Assembly (NCBI RefSeq): GCF_001625215.2
Contig: NC_030384.2
Location: forward strand, 41,822,390 to 41,886,389
From: Daucus carota subsp. sativus
Taxonomy: Eukaryota > Streptophyta > Magnoliopsida > Apiales > Apiaceae
Direction: 5' to 3'
DNA: 64,000 nt
Positions 46,775-59,059 of this stretch are shown in pieces. The position numbers were made by a program, and so were the translations under genes. The notes beneath the pieces were generated by a model. That model did not search any database, was not told the origin of the DNA, and worked only from the letters and a program-made list of their open reading frames with translations. Positions within the stretch are counted from its first letter, which is position 1. Every line of letters begins with the position of its first letter.

Positions 46775-48195
46775 GTTATGAATAAAAAAAGCCCTAAATT
46801 TTATCAGTTTTGACATGTAGTGCAAATAATACAAATACAAGCGAAAATTCCTAGATTATACGGAACAGCATATGAACTACTATCATGGCCTTGGTTGGAT
46901 CTAACCCAACGTTGTAACCTACACTTCACTGGAGCTGATCTAAGTTACAGTGTTTGATTTTGTAACTTTTAATTTAAGTCATGTAACTCAGACTTTCTAG
47001 GTACTCCAACTTGCACCAAAACACGGTAACCTAGTTTCTGAGCTTCAACGTGGTTTTTGTGAGTTATTGTGTTGATGTCTTTCATTTAAACTTTTTTTTC
47101 CAACTTTTCAAATAAGATATAATATATAAAAATATATTTGTATATAATTATTTTTATATATATTGATTTTACTTTAATCTTACTTAATATTATATGGTAT
47201 TTGTCATTTATAGATTATCCGTATTATATATTAATTCATATGTATATAAATCTATAATTTAATATTATTTTTCAATATTAATAAATTGTAATAATTTTAT
47301 GTTACAACTTTTATATATGTCAATTATATTTAATTTTATTTTCAGCTATATGTATATAATATCTTATTTTTATATTCTTTTAATATGATTATAATTAATA
47401 TTTTATATATCTTCTAATATAATTATAAGTATGATTAATTATTTTTTTGTTTATAAGTTGTTTTAAATAATGTACATATATATAATTTTAATTTTTACTA
47501 ATTTTAATACAATTATAATTATATACAACATATTTATTATATAATTAAATTAATATATCATAATATATAAATTTTTACAAGAAACATTGAATATAAGCGT
47601 GGTTACATAGTTTATAGAGTACCAAACACGTGTGATTTAAAATTTCCAAGGAAGTGTGCGCAGTAACCTAGTTCCAATGAATTTCAACTTACATGCGTAA
47701 CTACAAAACTCGTGTACCAAACGAGGCCCATGTTTGTACTATATAATCTCCGGCACTTATTCCAATAATAATTACATATCCGATATGCCGTGGACGAATT
47801 TTCAACACTTTGGGCTTAATTTTCATACATAATAAAAATAATCGAATATTAATTAATAATTAAAATTTAAATTTATTATTTCAAAAATAATAATTTATTT
47901 CACGAGTTGAAAGAAAGGAATGGAGAATAAAACTAAAAAAAGAAAATATCGTACCGAAGACTCTCTAATTTATTTCAATCATAAATTTCTCAAAAATGGA
48001 AGGTAATAATTTATTTTCCACTTGTGAAACGTTATCTGCGCACTAGCAAAGCTGTGGGGACAGTAAAAGCTGCAGAGTGCAAACACATTCATCGTATCAC
48101 AAGCTGCAGATTCACACAATCATCGTCATCATATTTCATATCACTTGCAATTGTGACTTGTTTTTTGTTTCTTTGTCACTGAAACAAAAATTGAA
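46775..48195. other. AT-rich intergenic DNA upstream of the first acyl-activating enzyme gene
   Basis: Sequence from about 47100 to 47580 is extremely AT-rich. No gene or transposon end was identified. Confidence 0.5.
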
Positions 48196-48200
48196 TCAGA

Positions 48201-51200
48201 ATGGAAGGGACGAACAGATGCTCTGCAAATTACGTTCCATTAACACCCATCAGCTTCTTGAAAAGATCAGCGATTGCTTACAGAGACAGGCTCTCTATTA
48301 TATATGGTGAAAATGTCAAGTTTACATGGAAGCAGACTCTTGAGAGGTGCACTCGACTCGCTTCGGCTCTCTCCCAACTCGGCGTTTCACCCGGTGATGT
48401 TGTATGGTTTTTTTTTTACCCTTTTTGGCTTTTTTCATTATTATTGATGATTTTGGTTTATTTCTTTGTTGTGTTTTGAGTTTTAATTAGTGAATTGGTG
48501 TTGTTAGATGCCCGAATTGCAGATGATTGTGTTGTGTTTTAACTGCTGATGATTTGTAGTAGTTTGACTGTGTGATCAGTGTGAATTGTGATGGGGATTA
48601 GTTGTACTTGACTTGTGATTTGGAGAGTTGTTACGAGCTTGATTAGAGTTCGGGACAAGCTTGATTTAGAAGTTGGTAGTTAAACTAAACAAACAGCCCT
48701 GCAAAGCTGAGATTAACATGCTTTAAGTCGATTATATTGTGCACATTTTGCCTATGCTTGTTAGAGATGGGTTGACAGAAGATGAATATGGAAGACTTTA
48801 AAGTAGTACTGTGGGGGAACATATGAAGTAGAATTAATAAAAGGGCTAGACTGTAACAACTTAGCAAAATGGAATGGTTGAATTTTGAAATAATAAAATA
48901 AACTTGCTCATGAAAGCGGAATAAACATGGCGAATCAATGTAGAAGAAAAGGGAACCATTAATTGGACGTGTCTATGCAAATAGAAAAAATATTTAAGGT
49001 TTATATAAGAAAAATGAAATTTTCATTCCATTCCTTAAAACTTATAAGTGATGAATTAAAAGACTATTTTGAGAGTTTTATACTACCCTCTATTCTTTTG
49101 TTTCTTGAATAAACATAAGTAACATCTAATTTTGTTCTCGGTCGCGTGTATTGTAATTGATATCAATATCATTTTTGAAATAAAGTTTATAGAAGTTTTT
49201 GACTTTTGCTTTTTTAGTAGAATTCACTCTTCATCCACAGATTCTATTAGTAATTCGGAATTTTATCTCCCTAATTTACCTTCTGTGTTTGAAAGAATAA
49301 CATCTATAGTTCTTTTTACTGATAGGAGGTAGAGGGTAGAAGTGAGCATTATAAGACTGTTAAGTTCTTTGTAGTTTTCCTACTAAGGCTTTTGTATATA
49401 TATCTTTTTGGCCGGATTGCTGCTTTGGCCCCAGATATTCCCTCTATGTATGAGCATCAATGTCTTTAAAATACTCTTTTGGTGTTTTAGTAATCTTAAA
49501 CCCGCGAATACACAAACAGTCTATCCACTCCAACTTCAATTTTTTTGTGCTCCTAGTTTTACAAGTTTGAATCTTACAAAGAAAAAATTTAGTAAGGACA
49601 GTGATCATTTATTAGTTCATGTGCTTTGGTAGATCTTATTATAAGCCTTTTTACCATTTGTGTCTGAAAGAATAAATTCCCGAATAGAAAAGGCTAGAAG
49701 AGAAGTGTGTGTGTGTGTGTGTCTGTGTGTGTCACTAGACTGTGATGTTCTTTGTAGTTCACATATTAAGCTTTTTATATGTATTTATTTTGGCTAGATT
49801 GCTGCTTTGGCCCCAAATGTTCCCGCCATGTATGAGCTACATTTTGGAGTTCCTATGGCAGGAGCAGTTCTTTGTACACTTAATATACGTCATGATTCAG
49901 CTATGGTTTCAGTGTTACTGAAACATTCAGGTGCCAAAATCATAATTGTAGATTACCAATTCCTTGATATTGCAAAAGGAGCACTGGAAATTCTATCAAA
50001 GACTGTCACTCAGCTGCCTCATCTTGTAGTCATCTCTGAGTCTGATAAACCATCAGACTCTAATACTGAAATCTGTTTCTCAATAACCTCGGAGTATGAG
50101 TCTCTTTTAGCAACGGGAAGCTTGGATTTTGAAATACGACTTCCGCATGATGAATGGGATCCCATATCACTTAATTATACTTCAGGAACGACATCAAGCC
50201 CAAAAGGTGTGGTATATAGTCATAGAGGTGCATATCTAAACTCTTTGGCCGCCGCCCTTCTTAATGATATGTCTTCTATGCCTGTCTACTTATGGGCGGT
50301 TCCTATGTTTCATTGTAATGGCTGGTGTCTTACTTGGGCTATTGCTGCTCTAGGTGGAACAAATGTCTGTCTAAGAAATGTCACTGCAAAAAATATTTTT
50401 GATAGCATAACCTTGCACCATGTTACACATATGAGTGGTGCACCTACAGTTTTAAATATGATAGCAAATGCGCCACCTGAAGTCAATAAAGCAATTCCGG
50501 GAAAGGTGATGGTGATGACCGGTGGTGCACCACCGCCTCCTCAGGTCATTTTTAAGATGGAGGAGCTAGGATTCAGTGTCACTCATTCATATGGTCTGAC
50601 AGAAACATATGGTCCTGGGACCGTTTGCTCCTGGAAGCCAGAGTGGAATACCCTGCCTCCTGATGCACAAGCAAAGATCAAGTCTCGTCAAGGAGTGCAT
50701 CATATTGGCTTGGAAGAAGTTGACGTCAAAGATCCTACTACTATGAAGAGTGTACCTCCAGACGCGAAAACAATAGGCGAGGTTATGTTCAGAGGCAACA
50801 CTGTGATGAACGGGTACTTGAAAGATCGTCAGGCAACAGAAGATGCTTTCAAAGGTGGGTGGTTTCGAAGTGGTGACTTGGGTGTAAAACACGAAGATGG
50901 TTACATTGAACTAAAGGATCGCTCGAAAGACATCATTATTTCTGGAGGGGAAAATATAAGCACGATAGAGGTAGAAGCTGTGCTTTTTAGTCATCCAGCA
51001 ATTCTTGAAGCAGCTATCGTGGGAAGACCTGATGATCATTGGGGAGAAACCCCTTGTGCATTCGTGAAGCTGAAGGATGGGTGTGATATTACTGGTAATG
51101 AGATCATCAGTTATTGTCGGAGTCGCTTGCCTCATTACATGGCTCCTCGTACTGTGGTTTTTGAGGATCTGCCCAAAACTTCAACAGGAAAGACCCAAAA

Positions 51201-51267
51201 GTTCATACTTAGGCAAAAGGCTAGAGCTATGGGAAGCCTTCCAAAGAGCACTACCAGCAAATTATAA
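48201..51267 (+). CDS. AAE1: Peroxisomal acyl-activating enzyme, AAE1-like copy 1 (556 aa, 2 exons)
   Basis: This is an AMP-forming acyl-CoA ligase of the ANL superfamily. Exons 48201-48401 and 49798-51267 join in frame to 1671 nt. The adenylate loop [11 protein letters not shown] lies at about 194-204, followed by [24 protein letters not shown] and the hinge/A8 region [15 protein letters not shown]. The catalytic lysine sits in [11 protein letters not shown] near the end. The C terminus is SKL, a PTS1 peroxisomal signal. It matches Arabidopsis AAE1 as I recall it, including length. Relatives in this clade activate short, branched-chain, cinnamic or benzoic acids; the substrate here is not predictable. 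A second, diverged copy lies 1.4 kb downstream. Confidence 0.93.
49290..49832 (+). repeat. Partial duplication of intron end and exon 2 start inside intron 1 of AAE1 copy 1
   Basis: GATTGCTGCTTTGGCCCCAG near 49415 repeats the first bases of exon 2 at 49798, an offset of about 382 bp. Similarity extends upstream (GTTCTTTGTAGTT) and downstream (CTATGTATGAGC). In the upstream copy the acceptor TGGCTAG has become TGGCCGG, so it lacks the AG and is probably not spliced. A GTGTGTGT run at 49714 lies between. Confidence 0.75.
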
Positions 51268-52190
51268 GTTCCTAAATGAAGCTTGTCGCTTCAACAATTC
51301 AGAAGAATTTGTGCTGTCACATGGCAGCTAAATATACAGTATCCATATGTATTGTGCTGTTAAGAAGCATCTTTCATGAATGTATAATAATGTATTCCTG
51401 TGGAGTATTGAAGCTTGCTGAAATACATGGACTTGGACTTCCTGTCTTTACTGTTTAGTGTGGATCATTTAGCAAATAACTAGTGTTTTCTGCAAGGTAT
51501 CTCTGAGATACTATCTCAGATGGATTTGCAAGTCAAAAACGTTGTATGTATGATAAATCCTCATGTTAAACTAGGTAACTGTGACATAAGAATGGCTTCA
51601 TAACAATGGAATTAATTAAATGGTTATACATGACATTATTTTCTCTTTTTGGTACTTGGGTGATTATTCAGCCCAATTAAGGCAAGAATAAATCAGCTCA
51701 AACCATATAAATGTTAGAGCTAATCAGGTATACTTTTCCAATCAGTCAGCAAAAGCAGAAGCGATTTTTTAGTAAAAGAAGCCATAAACTTCCTTACCCA
51801 AAGAGGCATGTAATCACGATCCAGGGACCTACGTGGATTATTTTGTTAAAAAGAAAGGAGATTTGTTTTAGCTAAACTGGAAAACCAAATAGTAGACATT
51901 TTAATATATGTAGAAGAAATATTTGTTTCATATATTTAACTCATCAAACACATTTATATTTTATACACATTCAAAAGAATTAAAAAAAATTTGAGTCCAT
52001 ACGTGACCGTGTGTGATCGTCACACGTCTACGAAACCCCACAGTAATGTTATTCACTTTAGAATGAAGAAATATAATAAATAAAAACGTTTCATTGTAGA
52101 GAACAAGGAGAGGGTATATTTTTATCCTTTAAATAAAGGATTTAATAAACGAGATGTTTCGGTGTGGTAACCCAGTTAAAATGTCTTATA
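51268..52190. other. Intergenic DNA between the two acyl-activating enzyme genes
   Basis: This holds the 3' UTR of copy 1 and then AT-rich sequence. No gene is seen. Confidence 0.5.
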
Positions 52191-52198
52191 AAAACACT

Positions 52199-52576
52199 CC
52201 GTTTCATAAAAAACGGAAGATAAAGATAATTCAATTCGTTTTAGGGGGAAAACTGAAAAAATAAAATTAAAAATTAAAACGTTTGGTTTTGGAAATCGCT
52301 TGGAAACTACGAAAGACATTCCGTTTTAGCGCAAAACGGGAATAATGTAAAAGGTAAAACATTTTTCCAATCATCAGACTTTTATTTCTATAAATTAATC
52401 CTTTTATTTAATAATATCTTAACTAATAAAACATATATTTCTTACAAACTGCATGTCGGTTTAGCATAAAACGGAAGAAACGGAATTGGAAAAACTAAAA
52501 TAAAGAACATTTTATCTCAACAAATAAAAATGAAAAAAAAAAAAAAAGACGTTGCATTTCGGTTTCCCGAAAACGG
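52199..52576. promoter_or_regulatory. Four spaced CCGTTTT/AAAACGG hairpins in the promoter of AAE1 copy 2
   Basis: Short palindromes occur at 52199-52216 (CCGTTTCATAAAAAACGG), 52321-52339 (CCGTTTTAGCGCAAAACGG), 52457-52474 (CGGTTTAGCATAAAACGG) and 52560-52576 (CGGTTTCCCGAAAACGG). Spacing is 100-140 bp. All lie within 510 bp upstream of the ATG. They may be remnants of a degenerate tandem repeat or MYB-type (AACGG) sites; function is unproven. Confidence 0.5.
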
Positions 52577-52633
52577 CAGGGATAAAATATTAAAAACACG
52601 CGCCGTTTCGATTTGAAATCTGCTAGAGGCTCC

Positions 52634-52640
52634 TATAAAA
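52634..52640 (+). promoter_or_regulatory. Probable TATA box of AAE1 copy 2
   Basis: TATAAAA stands 67 bp before the ATG, giving a plausible 5' UTR of about 40 bases. Confidence 0.6.
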
Positions 52641-52706
52641 AGACATCTCATTTCGTTTGATTAACACAAACACAACAATTATCTAAATCCATAGATCAAA
52701 AGAAAA

Positions 52707-54802
52707 ATGGAAGGCACAAAAAAATGTCCTGCAAATTATGTTCCTCTAACACCCATAAGCTTCTTGAAAAGAGCTGCCATTGTGTACAGAGACAGAGTCT
52801 CTATTGTGTACGGTGAAAACGTGAAATTTACGTGGTCACAGACTCTTCAGAGGTGCACTCAACTTGCTTCTGCTCTCTCTCTGCTCGGCGTTTCACGCGG
52901 TGATGTGGTCAGTATTCATTCCTCACTGTCTTTTACGTTCTGCATGTCATTATTATAAATTACTAGTCGATGACCCGTGCCAAGCACGGGATTATATAAA
53001 TTTTTTAAGTTTATTATTTGTTAGAAATTTAATATTTTTAATATAGTTATTTAAATTATTATTGTCAAGATACAAAACTTGTTACATTAATATACTAATA
53101 TCTTATTATGTTTAAATTTTACTTTAAAAAAAAATCTCAGAATACATGCTATGGGATGAATATATTTAACGTTTTATTTTGATAAAATCATTATGTTGTT
53201 TTTATCCATAAATTATGTTACTCTGACTATTCACTTTGCCTCGAAGTACTCATATCTGACACGTATGACCTTCTGGCTGAGTCCGACTAACATAGATTAT
53301 AAACTTACAGTTCTTTCGGGATCTAATTTGTGATTTTTCTTTTTGGTCAGGTGGCTGGTTTGGGCCCGAACACTCCTGCTATGATTGAGCTGCATTTCGC
53401 AGTTCCTATGGCAGGAGCCGTTCTTTCTACACTCAATACTCGTCTTGACGCGGATACAATTGCAGCATTACTGAAACAATCTGGCGCCAAGGTCATATTC
53501 GTGGATTACCAATTCCTCGATTTCGCCAAAGGAGTACTGGACACTCTGTCGAAGACAGCCACTCAGCTGCCTCATCTCGTGGCCATCTATGACACTTATA
53601 AGCCATCTAATAAGCCAGTCACATCGGAGTACGAGTCTCTTCTGGCAACAGGGAGTGTGGACTTTGAGTTAAGGCTCCCGCGTGACGAATGTGATGCTAT
53701 TTCGATTAGTTACACTTCAGGGACCACAGCCACGCCGAAAGGCGTGGTGTATAGCCACAGAGGCGCCTATCTCAATGCTCTGGCTGCTACGATTCTTACG
53801 GAAATGTCTGCTATGCCTGTGTACTTGTGGTCGGTTCCGATGTTTCATTGTAACGGGTGGTGCCTCGCGTGGGGCGTGGCTGCTCTAGGCGGGACTAATG
53901 TTTGTCTTAGAGATGCGACCGCGAAGGTTATTTTTGACAGCATTGTCACGCACCGTGTCACGGATATGGGAGGCGCGCCAGCTGTGCTGAACATGATTGC
54001 GAATGCCCCGAGTGAGGAGAGGAAGGCTTTTCCAGGGAAGGTGAGGGTCTTGACAGGAGGCGCGCCCCCGCCTCCTCAGGTGATTTTAAAGATTGAGGAG
54101 CTGGGGTTCTTGGTGACTCATGCATATGGTCAGACGGAAACCTATGGCGCTGCCACGGTTTGCTACTGGAAGCCGGAGTGGAATGCCATGCCTCCTGAGG
54201 CCGGGGCCAGGATGAAGTCTCGTCAAGGAGTGCAGCATACTGGCTTGGAAGAAGTTGATGTCAAGGATCCTGATACTATGAAGAGTGTGCCTGCAGATGG
54301 AAAAACACTAGGTGAAGTCATGTACAGAGGCAACACGGTGATGAATGGATACTTCAAGAACCGCGAGGCGACAGAGGATGCCTTCAAGGATGGGTGGTTT
54401 CGGAGTGGTGACCTGGGGGTGAAGCACGAAGACGGATATATTGAAATCAAGGATCGGTCTCAGGACATAATTATTTCTGGAGGGGAGAATATAAGCACAA
54501 TAGAGGTGGAAGATGTGCTTTTCAGTCATCCAGCCGTTTTCGAAGCAGCTATTGTGGGAAGGCCTGATACTCTTTGGGGAGAGACGCCTTGTGCATTTGT
54601 CAAGCTCAAGGATGGGTGTGATGTGAGTGATGATGAGATTATCAGCTATTGTCGGAGCCGCTTGCCTCAGTACATGGCTCCTCGTACTGTGGTTTTCGAG
54701 GATCTGCCCAAGACTTCCACAGGAAAGACACACAAGTACGTGCTCAGGCAAAAGGCCAGAGCTATGGGAAACCTGGCAACCAGCATACCTAGCAGATTAT
54801 AA
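52707..54802 (+). CDS. AAE1: Peroxisomal acyl-activating enzyme, AAE1-like copy 2 (550 aa, 2 exons)
   Basis: Exons 52707-52907 and 53351-54802 join to 1653 nt; the intron sits at the same codon as in copy 1 but is much shorter. The adenylate loop is [11 protein letters not shown], with [24 protein letters not shown] (Gln where copy 1 has Leu), [15 protein letters not shown] and the catalytic lysine in [11 protein letters not shown]. The C terminus is SRL, a good PTS1 signal. Exon 2 is visibly richer in G and C at third positions than copy 1. The two copies are a tandem pair in the same orientation. Changes near the loop and in the LTE/QTE motif could alter substrate choice, which is inference only. 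Confidence 0.93.
52963..52990 (-). mobile_element. Helitron-like 3' terminus in intron 1 of AAE1 copy 2
   Basis: On the minus strand a CCCGTGC TTG GCACGGG hairpin is followed 7 bases later by CTAG, the same layout as the Helitron end at 19940-19973. The other terminus could not be located in the AT-rich rest of the intron, so only the end is called. Confidence 0.6.
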
Positions 54803-55770
54803 GTTCCTGTATGAAATTTACCTGCAATCTAGAACAATTTATGACTGTCATTTCATTTGGCAGCAAATAATTGGTATCCATATTATGCATTGTGGTTTTA
54901 ACCATCATCTTTCTTTATTCTATCATAATGTATGTTGTCGGAGAATTAAAGCTCTCTGAAATAACATGGGCTTGGATTTGGAATTGCATTCTTCACTGTT
55001 AGTCTAGGCCGTTAACTAAAATAACTCTGACTAGTTTTTCTGAACACTAACAACTTAACTTATTTTGTTAAGAAGTTTCATTCTGTTTGCAACTGGTACC
55101 ATAGACAGGTCTATTTATGCACAGTTTTAGGTTTATGACAGGGTTTAATAATATTTACTACGTAAATAGTTTTAGATGTAATTGAAGGTTTCTTCTAATA
55201 TAACACTTATTAACAACCTCCCACTTACAATTGAACAACCATGTGAAGGTTCACTGGTCGGTTTTTGCTTGTTTACAGTAGTAAGTCCAGTATCATATGT
55301 GCACTTCTTAAATATTCACTGCCCCTACTAAAAAAACTGTGTCAATACTTTGGCTATGGACATTCTCCGTCTCTGCGCACTTCATCCTGGAACTTGAGTT
55401 GCATCTATATTCCAATGACAGGATGATACCTAGCACAAACCACAAATCAAACTAATACATCTGACTTGGAAAGAGGACTAATTGCGGTAGGATATGGTGC
55501 TGATCAAGAAGATGGCCGTAGATTTTTTTTTTTTGGTGGCATTAGAAGATTGAAGTGCAGTCTAACCAGTTTATAGCAACATTAACCTAACATCTTGAAC
55601 TTGTGTTCGTGAGCAACCACTGGCAGTCAAGCTACTTCTCATATTTGATGCTGGAATAACATTAGACTGACCTTACCACAACCCTCATCTCCTGATGATG
55701 CACAATAACTAAATCTGCAGGCTGGCTCTGCCAATTACATGAAAATCTGTTCCGTGTAACTCATGCCGCC
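54803..55770. other. Convergent intergenic region between AAE1 copy 2 and the PPR gene
   Basis: This holds both 3' UTRs. No further gene is recognised. Confidence 0.5.
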
Positions 55771-55772
55771 AT

Positions 55773-58700
55773 CTATGATCTCAGTGTCTGCTTCATGTAT
55801 CTAAGAGCAGACCGTAACATTGCTCTAGCTTTCCTGTCTGGGTGGCACCCGGACAAAATCATTTCTTCGTATACAGCTGGAACCTGAATTTCAAAGTAGT
55901 CAGCATAACATAATATAATAGTAATCCTGAAAGTTGGGAAGAACATTCAGACTAAAAGTTCAACTCAAAAAAAACTTCTTGCACTTTAACTGTATTTGAA
56001 ACCATACGACATAAATATATCAATTAAAATTTTTAGATGAATTATAATTTTGACAAATAAAAGGTAGTAGCAAGGAAGTTATAAAATATATTAAACTACA
56101 GTTACATGTGTGTTGCCTTCACAAATTACAACACCATGTCCTGGTTTAGTTGCATCGATTTTTTTAAGGACCTGGGCTCTTATTTGTCTCAACACAGTAA
56201 GTGCCTGACGCAGTTGTATGACACTGACACCAGACACATTCTGAGATATATCAAACCCGATATTTTCATATACGTCACCAGAAAAAATACCAGGTGAATG
56301 ACCATAATGAAAAGTAAAACAATGATAAAAAGCAGATCAAGGTTTTTGCAAAAGAAGCATCTAGCTAGTCCAATTATGAAGCTATGGGTGAGGGTGGACA
56401 GCTTCCCCTAACGGACACGAGGTTTGATGATAAACAAATTTTGTTGATACAGTGTGAATTAGTTGGGCTGCAGATCTTACAAGAATCAGATGTATGAGAT
56501 CCGCTTGAATAGGGTTTTTTTAGAAGGGCAGGAAGTAGGACTGGCACAGTGAAAGTAAGGTGATCCAATGTGAGAAACACTACGCGTGGCTAAAGTCCTA
56601 TTTGTCTTGTAATGTGCAAAATAACACTATCCACACTTTTACCTCATTAAATTTTTCCACACGAATCAGAGCTTTCATTAGTGTAGTGTAGGTGACAACA
56701 TCAGGCTTCAGGCCCTGCAATTAAAAACAGAAAAACTGAATATCCTATATTATAGTTACAAGAGGTGGTAAAGTGGTGCCTTTTCGTGTGTGATTAGAGG
56801 GAGAGGGAGGGGATTATAGATGTAGTAGAGCAACTTGCATTTTCCTTCATGTATTGCAAGACAGAAAATGCTTCAGTGTCCCGTCTATCCTCGCCAAAAG
56901 CATTGATCAATGAATTGAGAGCTAGATTACTGGGCTTTAGACCATCTGCTCTCATGACCCTAAATGCATTTACTGCTTGCTCCGATAAACCCTGTCGATA
57001 AATGGCGTCAAAACAGTAGTGATCATACAGGTCTATCCTATCGGAAATCAGAAATTCACTTGCATAAACAGGTATCATAAATTCCACTCAGGGTAGGTAA
57101 ACATACTCTATGAATCTCATGGTATTATGCCAGGATGTGTACAGGAGTAGGTTGTGCAAATCTTCTTGGTAGTAATTATTCAAACAGAGTTCATATATTA
57201 AACTCAGATTAGGAGATATGTAGTCATTGGCATTAAAGTAACGAATATATTTTAAAGCCTTACTTATAAGTTATGATCTGCAGTGTATTTTATTCAGAGT
57301 TAGCAACATACCCTTTGTGCGTAGGCGTTAATCAATGCATTATACATGGTCGGGGATGGTTTCAAGCCTGCAGATTTCATGACCTCCAAGCACTCAATTG
57401 CATCATTAAATCTCCCAGACTTCCCATATATATCAACTAGTGTGGTATACGTAATAACGTTAGGCAGTAGACCCTGACTCTGCATCTTCCCCAGCAAGTT
57501 TTTCACTCCATCCCATCTCTCCTGCTCCCCGAATGAATTAATCATTATGTTATATGTTGTGGTGCAAGGCAAACATCCAATTTCTTGCATTTCATCAAAA
57601 AGTTCCTCAGCCTTGTTGTGATGCCCGGACTTGCAATGGCAATCTATAAGTGTATTCCATGTGACAGTATCAGGTTCAATCCCTTCCTCCTTCATTCGCT
57701 CCAGTGTGGCCATCGCATGATCAAGACAATTATACTTCCCAAAACTATCAATCATCACATTATAAAATTGCCTATCAGGCTGCACTCCACACTCCTTCAT
57801 TTCTTTAAGAACTTGAAATGATCTTTGCCACTCCCCTCTATCACGATAGCTAGCTAAAATTCTACTGAACACAAACGAATTTGGCTGAACATCATTAGCT
57901 TCCATTTCCTTCAACACAATTCTTGCACTTTCCCACCTACCTGCATTGCCATAAGCATCAATCAGCAAACTATACGTATGCTCATCTGGCGAAACCCCAC
58001 TACTCTCCATCTCGGAGACAATCCATTCAGCATCCTTCAACGCTCCCGTCTTCACATACCCTTTCAAAAGTGCATTATAAGCCCTTGTCCTCGGCTTCAA
58101 TCCACCTTCTTTCAACTCCTCAAAAACTGCTTCTGCCTCCTCAGTCCTCCCCGAAGTCCCCAACACCGAAATCACATCAACCAAAGTCGCCGTCTTGGGA
58201 CTCAACCCAATCCCCTGAATCATCCCCAAAAACAACATAGCCTTATTCACATCCCCGGCCCTCGCAAAACCAACAGTTATATCATTCAACAATTGGCCAT
58301 CAACCTCAATCATATCCCTCTCAATTTCCTCATACAATTTCAACAGCATTGCCGAATCAATCTTATTACTCCTCGTAAGCGACTGAATAACCAAGCTATA
58401 ATTCACAAAATCAGGCTGATACCCGTCCCTTCGCATCCTTGCCATCAAATTCAGGGCTTTTTCCAAATCACCATTTCTCGCACACGCACCAATTAGAGCA
58501 TTATAAGTCAACGGCGTCAACGTCTGCCGCTGCGACAACAAAAACGCTTCATAAAGCTTCTCAGAACGCCCTAGAGCATGAATCAAAATCGAATAAAGCA
58601 ACTCATACGAAAAACAAAGATTATGCTTTTTCAGCCACATCACCAGCGCATACGCCTTCGAAATCGACGTCGTTTCGGAAGAGAGCGATTTCAACAGAGT

Positions 58701-59015
58701 GTGCCAGAGCGGAGCTGGCACAGCTCGGTATGACTCAGCGAGCTCGAGTTCCACAGGTTCTAACTCGGTCGGGGAATCAGAAGAAGACGAGTCGAACTCG
58801 GAGGAGTCGTGATTGGAGATGAACTGGAGCAAGGGAGTGAAGTCGTAGCGGCGGTTTTGAAGCGAAGCGACGTCGTTCTGGTCGTAGGATAAGGAAGAGG
58901 TTGTTGCGAGAGGTGGAGATAGGAGAGAGTGGTGGTGGCGAGTAAGGTGGAGAGATGGGGAGTGAGTTGAAAATGAGCGAGTTGGAATCGGTGGGTGGAG
59001 AGGAAGCGAGTTCAT
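55773..59015 (-). CDS. CRP1: CRP1-like chloroplast pentatricopeptide repeat protein (679 aa, 4 exons, one GC-AG intron)
   Basis: PPR proteins bind specific organelle RNAs. Maize CRP1 is needed for petA and psaC translation and petB-petD processing. Exons: 59015-57312, 56991-56839, 56714-56643, 55883-55773; 2040 nt in frame. An S/T/H/P-rich N terminus ([15 protein letters not shown]) looks like a plastid transit peptide. About 13 P-type repeats follow, e.g. [59 protein letters not shown] and [20 protein letters not shown]. The C terminus [17 protein letters not shown] matches the CRP1 group as I recall it. A TTG at 59051 extends the frame but ATG at 59015 is the likely start. The third intron side, AAAT|GCAAGT, is a GC donor; no GT alternative keeps frame. 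Confidence 0.9.
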
Positions 59016-59059
59016 CCTCTTCTTCTGCAAGTTCTGGTGGAGGGAAAGCAATGACGATG

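Noticed and set aside
46415-46840. 141-codon minus-strand frame rich in Ile-Tyr
   Set aside because: It is a translation of the TA repeat in the palindrome loop and has no protein features.
57923-58822. Three plus-strand frames opposite the PPR gene
   Set aside because: They are antisense shadows of the long PPR exon.
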